From Myxococcales bacterium UBA1660 (lineage in GTDB: Bacteria > Myxococcota_A > Polyangia > Polyangiales > Houyiibacteriaceae), in assembly GCA_002320815.1 (NCBI GenBank), contig DCLA01000111.1, positions 92,812-131,589 on the forward strand: a stretch of 38,778 nt of DNA, in the 5' to 3' direction. A program made the position numbers and the translations under genes. The notes below the pieces were generated by a model. That model had not been told where the DNA came from, did no database searches, and worked only from the letters and a program-made list of their open reading frames with translations. Positions 23,248 through 29,511 of the stretch are shown in pieces; the stretch's first letter is position 1, and every line of letters begins with the position of its first letter.

Positions 23248-24822
23248 TCACTCGCGACGAGCCGGGGTCTTTCTCAAAAGCCCCCCAGAAGAAGAAACCC
23301 ACCCCGCGATCACATCGAAGACAGCGTCGGAGAAGCCCCCGACGTTCAGGATGTCGGCGCGCTGGACCGACTGCGCGTGGACGTTCGGCGTCAGGTCGAT
23401 GCAGACCAGCTTGGCCGCGGGGTTCCGGCGCTTCAGCGTCGTCCACTCCTCCATCAGGGCGGTGCCCCCCCAACCGGAGCGGCCCTCGGCGTCCATCCAC
23501 GACTCGTTGTCCGAGACGAAGATCACCGCGTCCACCCGCGCCTGGGTCCGGTTCAGCGTGCGCAGTGGCGCCGAGCACGAGGTGCCGCCGCCGCAGAGCG
23601 CGGCCAGGGAGTCGGCCAGGGTCATCACCGAGTCCCGCGGGTTCGGGCGAAACGGGCGCACGTCGTGAGCGAAGGGGAGGACCCGCGCGGACCGGTTCTT
23701 CCGCAGGATCGACGCGGCGATGAGGCCGGCCACGTCGACGCAGCGCACCGCCGAGGTCGCCCCCTTCCGGTGGCCGGTGATCGGTCCCGCCATGGAGCCC
23801 GAGACGTCCGGGCAGATCACCACCCGGCCGTCGATCGCCGGCACGTTCGCCACCGCGTGCTCCATCGCGTCCTGCAGCGCCTCCTGAATGCGTGGCGGGA
23901 TCCCCGCCGTCGCCTTCCAGGCGACCAGGAGCTGGTAGGGGAAGACCTTCGCGCGACGCACCTCGGCTTCGCTCGCGAGCCGCTGGGCCACGAGCTCCAC
24001 CATCGCCGGGTCCTCGAAGACGCCATGCCGCTGGTAGGCGTTGAGGTTCATCCGCGTCTCCTGCCAGCGGGCCTGGGTCGCCAGGAAGGTCCACTCGGCG
24101 GCGCCGAGGGGCCGCCCGGTGAGCATCCGCGAGGGCACACCGCGCATCTGCGCGAGCGCGTCCACGCCGGTGAGCTCACCGCGCTGGAAGGCGTCGAACG
24201 CGCGGACCGCCCGCGGCAGCTCCTCGGCGTCGTGGGCCTTCCCGAGGAGGTACCCGAACATCGCCCGCTGCGCGCCCGAAGCTGGCCGCGGGTGGACCAT
24301 CCGGATCACGTCGGCGAGCGAGGGGTCGTTACCCACCGAGTCCCGGAAGAGCTGCATGGGGGAACGGGACGCCAGCCACCGCTGCACCGCCTTCTTGGGC
24401 GCCGTCCCCAGCGACTTGCGACCGAGCTGCCCCGAGCGGAGCACCTGCACGAAGGTGCGGAGCATCCGGCCGTTGTCGACGACGTCGGGGAAGGCCGCCT
24501 TCATCGCCGCCAGCCCCGCGGGACCGCGCGTGGTCAGGTGCGCCAAGAGCACCGCCGGCATGTCCTTCATGTGGCCCCGCTGCCGCGCGTTCACGGCCAC
24601 CTCGGCGACATACGCCGGGTCGCACGCCGCGGCGTGTCCGAGCACTTCGTCGAGCTGCTCGCGACCGGAGACGTAGTAGGTCTGCCCGAAGCAACCCGTC
24701 GCCGCGAGCTGGGCCAGCGCCGCCCGCGAGTCGAGGCCATACGCCGGGGCGTGCGCGTGGTTCAGGCTGGTGGTCGGCGGAGCGCTGCGCGCCGCGCCAC
24801 GGAACAGGGACTTCGAAGCCAT
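23248..24822 (-). CDS. rsr: Ro60/TROVE-domain protein (bacterial Ro, Rsr-type)
   Basis: 524 residues. The TROVE HEAT-repeat ring covers about 15-330: YVSGREQLDEVLGHAAACDPAYVAEVAVNARQRGHMKDMPAVLLAHL, GRMLRTFVQVLRSGQLGRKSLGTAPKKAVQRWL, and ALAQMRGVPSRMLTG. A vWA domain follows with MIDAS DVSGSM (near 340), GGGTSCSAP and FVSDNESWMD. This is the bacterial orthologue of the animal Ro60 autoantigen, which binds Y RNAs and in Deinococcus couples to PNPase for structured-RNA decay. The ATG at 24822 has a GAGAGAGGA Shine-Dalgarno sequence 6-8 nt upstream. The 468 nt upstream carry a YrlA-type RNA and two other tRNA-like modules. Confidence 0.93.
   Translation of the reverse strand: MASKSLFRGAARSAPPTTSLNHAHAPAYGLDSRAALAQLAATGCFGQTYYVSGREQLDEVLGHAAACDPAYVAEVAVNARQRGHMKDMPAVLLAHLTTRGPAGLAAMKAAFPDVVDNGRMLRTFVQVLRSGQLGRKSLGTAPKKAVQRWLASRSPMQLFRDSVGNDPSLADVIRMVHPRPASGAQRAMFGYLLGKAHDAEELPRAVRAFDAFQRGELTGVDALAQMRGVPSRMLTGRPLGAAEWTFLATQARWQETRMNLNAYQRHGVFEDPAMVELVAQRLASEAEVRRAKVFPYQLLVAWKATAGIPPRIQEALQDAMEHAVANVPAIDGRVVICPDVSGSMAGPITGHRKGATSAVRCVDVAGLIAASILRKNRSARVLPFAHDVRPFRPNPRDSVMTLADSLAALCGGGTSCSAPLRTLNRTQARVDAVIFVSDNESWMDAEGRSGWGGTALMEEWTTLKRRNPAAKLVCIDLTPNVHAQSVQRADILNVGGFSDAVFDVIAGWVSSSGGLLRKTPARRE
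23264..23284 (-). terminator. Second copy of the GGGGTCTTT hairpin, inside the Ro60 3' end
   Basis: GGGG-T-CTTT-CTCA-AAAG-CCCC with one bulged T. It shares the sequence GCCGGGGTCTTT and CCCCCAGAA flanks with the hairpin at 23169. It overlaps the last codons of Ro60 (GGLLRKTPARRE). Confidence 0.5.
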
Positions 24823-24830
24823 GGGGATTC

Positions 24831-24875
24831 CTCTCTCGCCGAGGACGAGACGCATCCGTGACCCTCGAGAGAGAG
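24831..24875 (-). promoter_or_regulatory. Leader stem that would mask the Ro60 ribosome binding site
   Basis: On the minus strand CTCTCTCG (24873-24866) is perfectly complementary to CGAGAGAG (24838-24831), which contains most of the GAGAGAGGA Shine-Dalgarno sequence. The intervening 27 nt could fold separately. If it forms, this stem would limit translation of Ro60. Confidence 0.4.
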
Positions 24876-24884
24876 GCTCCAGCC

Positions 24885-24954
24885 TGGAGTGGCGGGCGGG
24901 AGTTGCACCCGCGTGGCCGGAGTCGAGCTCCGGCGCGCCCTCGGCATCCACCAC
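24885..24954 (-). ncRNA. tRNA-like module with encoded CCA, in the Ro60 leader
   Basis: Minus strand, canonical tRNA order. The acceptor stem is GTGGTGG/CCGCCAC (7 bp, one GU), followed by discriminator T and CCA. The D-arm is only GCC-GAG-GGC. The anticodon-position arm is CCGGA-GCTCGAC-TCCGG, with no U33. The variable loop is CCAC. The T-arm is GCGGG-TGCAACT-CCCGC, with G in place of U55. The lost U33, the tiny D-arm and the altered T-loop argue against a translating tRNA. It may be a tRNA-mimic RNA, a second Ro60 partner or a decayed tRNA gene. Confidence 0.5.
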
Positions 24955-24968
24955 GAAAACGGGCGACG

Positions 24969-25000
24969 AGGTGATGTGGAGACGAGGTGATGTGGAGACG
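24969..25000 (-). repeat. 16-nt perfect tandem duplication at the Y RNA 3' side
   Basis: CGTCTCCACATCACCT occurs twice head-to-tail (25000-24985 and 24984-24969). Each copy contains GTCTCCAC, the 3' strand of the proposed Ro60-binding helix, so the RNA has two alternative pairing partners for GTGGGGAC. Confidence 0.8.
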
Positions 25001-25107
25001 ACGTACGTGCTCTACCTACTGAGCTACCCCCGCTCGAGAGCGGGAGGCGGGGTTCGAACCCGCGACCGCGTGATGATGTAGTCCCCACGGCATTCGCCCG
25101 CGAATGC
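24992..25107 (-). ncRNA. yrlA: YrlA-type bacterial Y RNA with circularly permuted tRNA-like domain
   Basis: Read on the minus strand. Hairpin GCATTCG-CGGG-CGAATGC (25107-25090). Helix strand GTGGGGAC (25088-25081). ACG (25071-25069), then a 5-nt CGGTC 'variable loop'. T-arm GCGGG-TTCGAAC-CCCGC (25063-25047). Acceptor 3' strand CTCCCGC (25046-25040). Loop closing on the acceptor 5' strand GCGGGGG (25033-25027), a 7-bp stem extended by T-A to a CTCG tetraloop. T8 A9, then D-arm GCTC-AGTAGGTA-GAGC (25024-25009), A26, CGT pairing with ACG, and GTCTCCAC (24999-24992) pairing 8 bp with GTGGGGAC. This is a tRNA cut at the anticodon and sealed at the acceptor, the design of YrlA RNAs encoded beside Ro60. 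The 5' and 3' ends are estimates. Confidence 0.82.
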
Positions 25108-25156
25108 GCTGGTGCTGGAGCTTCTCTCTCGATTGTCGGGATGCGCCGCTCGGCGC

Positions 25157-25246
25157 GGTTCGGGAGGAGGGATTCGAACCCCCGTCGACCGGAGAGGCCG
25201 GCACGCGCGGCGTCGGTGGACGCCGGGATCCGCCATTTAAATCCGA
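25157..25246 (-). ncRNA. Second tRNA-like RNA module upstream of the Y RNA
   Basis: Minus strand. D-arm-like GGAT-TTAAATGGCGG-ATCC with a GG in the loop (25244-25226). Hairpin GGCGTC-CACC-GACGCC (25224-25209). Hairpin GCCGG-CCTCT-CCGGT (25202-25188). CGAC, then T-arm GGGGG-TTCGAAT-CCCTC (25183-25167), CTCCCGA and ACC. No 5' strand complementary to CTCCCGA is found beyond a 4-bp TCGG match, so no full acceptor stem forms and it is not an ordinary tRNA. Its T-arm and CCTCCCG tail resemble those of the Y RNA downstream. It may be a second Y RNA or a remnant. It begins 44 nt after the stop of the DUF4388-like gene. Confidence 0.45.
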
Positions 25247-25290
25247 TCGCCGGCCAGTCAATGGCCAGCTCGCTCATTTGGCCGCGGCGG

Positions 25291-26124
25291 CTACTCGGCG
25301 TCGCCGACGGCCGGGAGGTTCGCGAGTCGAGCGAGGAGGAGCCCGAGCGCCGAGGCGCCATCGAGCCAGAGGACCAGGAGCAGCATCTCCGTACGCACCA
25401 GCGCGACACGACGGCCTTCGCCGTCGTGCCAGACGGCGAAGCGCAGCGACTCTCGACCCGCGTGGCTCTCCAGCCACTGCCGAAGAGCGCGGAGATCGGG
25501 CCCCTCGCACGGCAGATGCGCGGCCGGGATCCGGTCCCGGTCGCGGACGGCCACCGGCAAGACGACGCCTTCGTCCTCGGCGACTCGAAACGCGACCCCG
25601 GGGAACCCGAGCGCCGCGAGCCGCGCCTCGGCGGCATCGCTCCGCTCCTGGTGGATCATCCGACCGATCCGGAGCGTGAGCTCGAGGTTGTCGAAGGTGT
25701 ACTTCGGCGAGTAGGTCGGGGTCCGGTGGGGCACCCAGCGGTAGGTCGCGCGGTCGGCCTCGGCCATGTGCACGAGGGCCTCGGAGGTGTGCTCGACGAG
25801 GGCCTCCCGGAGCTGTCGGGGCGACACGAAGCCCCGGCGGACCAGCTCTTCGCCGAGGGGGATCGATCGCGCGCGACAGAGCCGGTAGACGGCCTCGAGC
25901 TGGACCCGCGTCAGATCCGAGCTCCGCTCGAGGAGCAAGTCCGAGAGCCGGCGCCGGGTCGAGCGAGTGACGGCCCAGCAGACGCGGCCCCTCTCGAGTA
26001 GGACGCTGCCGAGCTGACGCCCGTCGACCTCGCAGACGAGGGCGCCGGTCGCCCCCGCGGTCTGCTCCACGCGGGCGACCAGTCCGACCCAGGCCCCGGG
26101 GCGGAACGCGAGCTCGGCGCCCAT
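25291..26124 (-). CDS. DUF4388/PATAN-like domain protein
   Basis: 277 residues, no signal peptide, so cytoplasmic. The N-terminal part fits the DUF4388 (PATAN-like) pattern: ATGALVCEVDGRQLGSVLLERGRVCWAV...RRLSDLLLE. A helical segment follows that resembles the N-terminal module of type II/IV secretion ATPases (IPLGEELVRRGFVSPRQLREALVEHTSEAL). The C-terminal half is unrecognised. Such proteins take part in two-component and gliding-type signalling in myxobacteria. The ATG at 26124 is one nt after the stop of the upstream gene. Its stop at 25291 is the last coding signal before the Ro60-associated RNAs. Confidence 0.7.
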   Translation of the reverse strand: MGAELAFRPGAWVGLVARVEQTAGATGALVCEVDGRQLGSVLLERGRVCWAVTRSTRRRLSDLLLERSSDLTRVQLEAVYRLCRARSIPLGEELVRRGFVSPRQLREALVEHTSEALVHMAEADRATYRWVPHRTPTYSPKYTFDNLELTLRIGRMIHQERSDAAEARLAALGFPGVAFRVAEDEGVVLPVAVRDRDRIPAAHLPCEGPDLRALRQWLESHAGRESLRFAVWHDGEGRRVALVRTEMLLLVLWLDGASALGLLLARLANLPAVGDAE

Positions 26125-26125
26125 G

Positions 26126-26647
26126 TCAGGCCTCGCTCGCGGTGAGCGCTTCGAGCGCCGCGCGGGTCTTGATGAGCGCGACGCCCAGGTTGGCGCTCGA
26201 CCGGAACACGGCGACCAGCACGCGGTCGGGGTCGTCCGGCGAGCGCTGGAGCACGTGGACGAGCGAATCGAAGACCATGAGGAGCTCCCGCGGCGCGGGC
26301 CCCTGGGCCCCGGGCGCTTGCTCGAAGACACCGTTGATCGGCGCGACTCGGTTGCCGCGGAAGAGATCGCCGGCGGCCTGTCGCAAATGCTCGGTCGAGG
26401 GAACCGACTCTTCTTCATGCAGAGCGACCCATCGCTGCTCGACGACGTCCACGTACCCCATGGCGAGACAGCCCGAGAGCTCCCGCGCGGTGTGACGCAC
26501 CAGGTTCTCGGCCGCTGGGGACCGCCGCCGGGCCACCGAATCGAAGGGAGCGGGCGGGGCCGACCGCCGCCCGCTCGACCCGGACCGACCACCTGGAGAC
26601 ATGGGGAGGTCGAGCGGCGTCGTGGGCGGGGCAGGTGGGGAGGTCAT
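26126..26647 (-). CDS. Small cytoplasmic protein, possibly Roadblock/LC7-like
   Basis: 173 residues. A low-complexity Pro/Ser-rich N-terminus (about 40 residues) precedes an alpha/beta segment. The last about 60 residues (ELLMVFDSLVHVLQRSPDDPDRVLVAVFRSSANLGVALIKTRAALEAL) have the strand-strand-helix look of Roadblock/LC7 (MglB-like) proteins, which often neighbour DUF4388 proteins. The match is by eye and weak. An internal ATG at 26602 could also start it. It is coupled to the DUF4388-like gene (1-nt gap). The 231-nt gap upstream to the SNF2 gene is AT-richer than the surroundings and holds no recognised gene. Confidence 0.6.
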   Translation of the reverse strand: MTSPPAPPTTPLDLPMSPGGRSGSSGRRSAPPAPFDSVARRRSPAAENLVRHTARELSGCLAMGYVDVVEQRWVALHEEESVPSTEHLRQAAGDLFRGNRVAPINGVFEQAPGAQGPAPRELLMVFDSLVHVLQRSPDDPDRVLVAVFRSSANLGVALIKTRAALEALTASEA

Positions 26648-26878
26648 CGGTGAAGATCCCTGGAGCAGTCAGGGGATGCTCACCAGCCTCCCAAGAATGG
26701 GGGTGTTGGTCCAGCCGAGAAACATTTTTTCACAGACGGGAAACACGCCGGTCGATGGTCGTTTGACCGAGAACTCGGCGGCTCGGAAACCTCATCTACG
26801 GAATCCGTTTTCCTGTTCGTGGTGTCCGGTCACGACGCCCGTGCGGCGCCTGGTCTCGATTGGCCGAACGGACGGGCT

Positions 26879-29305
26879 TCAGCGGCTCAGTGGAGCGAAG
26901 AGCGTCTCCAGCTCGTCTTCGGTGAAGGCCGTCGAGCCCACGTTCCCGTGCAGGATGGCGTCGGCGAGCTTCCGCTTCTTCTCCTGCAGCGCGAGCATCC
27001 GCTCTTCCACGCTTCCGGCCACGAAGAGGTCGTAGACGAAGACCGGACGCTGCTGGCCGATGCGGTAGGCCCGGTCCGTCGCCTGAGCCTGCGCCTGCGG
27101 GTTCCACCAGGGGTCGTAGTGGATGACGGTGTCCGCGCTGACCAGGTTGAGCCCCACACCACCGGCCTTGAGGCTGATCAGGAAGACGTCGCGCTCCCCG
27201 CTCTCGAAGCGGTCGCACAGCCCCTGCCGGTCCTTGCTCTGCCCGGTGAGCAGCAGGTAGTCGGTGCCGCGCTCCTTGAGCCCCTCGCCGATGAGGTCGA
27301 GCATGGTGGTGAACTGGCTGAAGAGCAGGATGCGGTGACCCGCGGCGAGCTGGGTCTCGATGAGCTCCATGCAGGCCTGGTACTTCGCGCTCTCGCGCAC
27401 GAAGCGCGCCGCCTCCATGCGCACCAGACGGGGGTCGCAGCAGAGCTGACGCAGCTTCGTGAGCGCGTCGAGGATGGTGACCGTGCTGGCCGCGATGCCC
27501 TTCTTGCGGATCGTCGTGCGCACCTGGTTGTGGGCGGCGATGCGGATCGCTTCGTAGAGCTCCCGCTGCTTCCCCTTGAGCTCGACCGGCTTGTAGAGCT
27601 GGGTCTTCGGCGGCAGCTCCTTGGCCACCTCGCTCTTGTTCCGCCGCAGGATGAAAGGCGCGACCGCCTGGTAGAGGGTCTCCAGGCGCTCTTCGTCGCC
27701 GTACTGCTCGATGGGGTTCCGGTAGCGCTCCTTGAAGTCCGCCTGGCTGCCGAGGAGGTCGTCGCCGAGGAAGTGGAAGAGCGCCCAGAGCTCGCCCAGG
27801 TGGTTCTCGACCGGGGTACCGGTGAGGCAGAGCTTGTGCCGGGCGGGGATGGAGCACGCGGCCACGTGGGAGCGGCTGCGCGGGTTCTTGATGACGTGGG
27901 CCTCGTCCAAGACGATGTAGTGCCAGTCCCGGCTCGCCAGGAGCTCGGCGTCGCGCACCAGCAGCGGGTAGCTGGTGAGGACGACGTCGGAGTCCTTCAC
28001 CTGGTCCCAGAGCTCGTGGCGCTTCGGACCGTGGTAGCCGAGCACGCGCATGCCCGGCGCGAACTTGGCGATCTCCCGAGCCCAGTTGCCCATGAGGCTG
28101 GTGGGGGCGATGACCAGGCAGGGGATGTCCGCGCGGCCCTCGGAGACCTCGGTCTGGAGATGGCTGATGGTCTGCAGGGTCTTGCCGAGACCCATGTCGT
28201 CGGCGAGCACGCCGCCGGCCTCGCTCTTGCGGAGCCGCTGCATCCAGGCGAGGCCCTCGCGCTGGTAGGGGCGCAGGGTGGCCTCGAGACCCGCGGGCTC
28301 CAGCCGGGACTGGGGCGCATCCACGAGCACCTTGGCCCGGGTGCGCGCCTCCTTGTGGGACGAGCCCTCCCAGACGAGTTGCTCGGTCGCCCCCTCGAAG
28401 GCCTTGTCGAGGGTCTCCAAGGCCGTGACCTTGTGGCCCCGGACGACGACGCCGCGGTCCTCGTCGTAGAGCTCCATCAGCACGCGCATGAGCGCGCGCA
28501 GGGGACCCGGGTCCACGGCGACGTGTTCGCCGGGGGCCACCTCGAGGGCCACCGGGCGCTGGCGGCGCTCGAGGTCTTCGAAGGAGAGCTGGCCGTCGCG
28601 CTGCTCTTCCAGGAGGGAGACCAGGGCCGGCAAGAGGTTCAGCCGGCGACCGGCGACGTCGACGCCGAGCTCGAGGGCGAACCAGTCGGGCCGCTCCTCG
28701 TCGGGCTCGACGTTGGCCACGAAGCTCGGGCTCACCGCCACGCAGCGGTAGGGGTAGTCCCCGGCGACCTCGACGTTCCAGCCCATGTCGCGCAGCGCGG
28801 GCAGGGCCTGGGCGCTGAAGGCCACGTGGGCGTGCTTGTCGCCGTCGACCCGGACCATGTAGTCCGCCTCGGCGTCCGGGGGGACTCCGACCGAGTCCAG
28901 GCAGTCCAGGTCGACCACCCCGAAGCGCTCCAGGAGCCGGCGGGCGTTCGCTTCTGCCTCACGGTTCCGGGGGTAGGCTTGGACGCCCCCCTTCCCGGCA
29001 GCGAAGAAGCGGTCCCGGGGGTCCGAGGCGCGCACCCGGGCCCGGAGGTCCGGATACTCGAAGCTCAGCTGGAGCAGGGGCGCGTCGACTTCGGCGAAGT
29101 CGACGCCGTATCCCTCGCGATCCACCAGGACCTTCTCGGTGAACACCCGGAGGCAGGGCACGACGGGCCCCGGGGCGACTGCCTCCTGGGGGTCCATCTC
29201 ATTGAAATCATGGTGGTTTCCGGATTCGACCGAAGGGCGGATGCCCGAGCTCGCGGGGCGAGCGAAGGGATCACGGAAACTACGCGGGGCCGCGTTCGAA
29301 GTCAC
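26879..29305 (-). CDS. SNF2-family DEAD/DEAH helicase (bacterial RapA/HepA-like)
   Basis: 808 residues from a GTG at 29305 or 772 from an ATG at 29197. The GTG is preceded by CTAACT-CTCCG, resembling the leaderless-type starts here. The N-terminal 330-370 residues are the bacterial SNF2 accessory region. Then come Walker A DDMGLGKTLQT, VIAPTSLMGNW, DEAH (LDEAHVIKNPRSR), LCLTGTPVENHLGELW, FILRRNKSEV, and the helicase C lobe with LLFSQFTTMLDLI, FLISLKAGGVGLNLVSADTVIHYDPWWNPQAQAQATDRAYRIGQ. An ATP-driven nucleoprotein remodeller; the substrate is unknown. It heads the minus-strand block leading to the Ro60 module, though a 231-nt gap follows it. Confidence 0.93.
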   Translation of the reverse strand: MTSNAAPRSFRDPFARPASSGIRPSVESGNHHDFNEMDPQEAVAPGPVVPCLRVFTEKVLVDREGYGVDFAEVDAPLLQLSFEYPDLRARVRASDPRDRFFAAGKGGVQAYPRNREAEANARRLLERFGVVDLDCLDSVGVPPDAEADYMVRVDGDKHAHVAFSAQALPALRDMGWNVEVAGDYPYRCVAVSPSFVANVEPDEERPDWFALELGVDVAGRRLNLLPALVSLLEEQRDGQLSFEDLERRQRPVALEVAPGEHVAVDPGPLRALMRVLMELYDEDRGVVVRGHKVTALETLDKAFEGATEQLVWEGSSHKEARTRAKVLVDAPQSRLEPAGLEATLRPYQREGLAWMQRLRKSEAGGVLADDMGLGKTLQTISHLQTEVSEGRADIPCLVIAPTSLMGNWAREIAKFAPGMRVLGYHGPKRHELWDQVKDSDVVLTSYPLLVRDAELLASRDWHYIVLDEAHVIKNPRSRSHVAACSIPARHKLCLTGTPVENHLGELWALFHFLGDDLLGSQADFKERYRNPIEQYGDEERLETLYQAVAPFILRRNKSEVAKELPPKTQLYKPVELKGKQRELYEAIRIAAHNQVRTTIRKKGIAASTVTILDALTKLRQLCCDPRLVRMEAARFVRESAKYQACMELIETQLAAGHRILLFSQFTTMLDLIGEGLKERGTDYLLLTGQSKDRQGLCDRFESGERDVFLISLKAGGVGLNLVSADTVIHYDPWWNPQAQAQATDRAYRIGQQRPVFVYDLFVAGSVEERMLALQEKKRKLADAILHGNVGSTAFTEDELETLFAPLSR

Positions 29306-29499
29306 CGGAGAGTTAGATCAAAGCTCGCGCGATCTGTCATCAACTTCCTCGTGGCGCGGTCGGCCCGACCGCTGGCGTCCGTGGACCCCACCGGGTTCGA
29401 GATGCCCACCCGATCGCGACGCGATGTCGCACCACGGTCCGCTCTCGGTGCGACGTTTCCGCCGGTGTGCGCTCTCGCACGGCTGGTACGAAGTCTGCA

Positions 29500-29505
29500 C
29501 ACACT
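29500..29505 (+). promoter_or_regulatory. Putative -10 (CACACT) exactly 6 nt before a GTG start
   Basis: CACACT-CCGCGC-GTG precedes the first gene of the DUF1501/cytochrome operon. The 206-nt divergent gap with the SNF2 gene shows no other clear signal. Confidence 0.33.
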
Positions 29506-29511
29506 CCGCGC

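Noticed and set aside
25045..25062. T-arm on the plus strand from the palindromic GGTTCGAACC
   Set aside because: Read on the plus strand the loop would be GTTCGAA, out of register with the T-loop consensus, and no D-arm or acceptor fits.
25038..25190. Two ordinary tRNA genes on the minus strand, suggested by GGTTCGAA T-loops
   Set aside because: Neither T-arm has a matching 5' acceptor strand upstream. For the one at 25063-25047 the acceptor partner and D-arm lie downstream, which fits a permuted Y RNA and not a normal tRNA.
29380..29420. Possible tRNA T-arm (GGGTTCGAGA) in the gap upstream of the cytochrome operon
   Set aside because: The flanking bases do not form a 5-bp stem and no acceptor, D-arm or anticodon arm is present.
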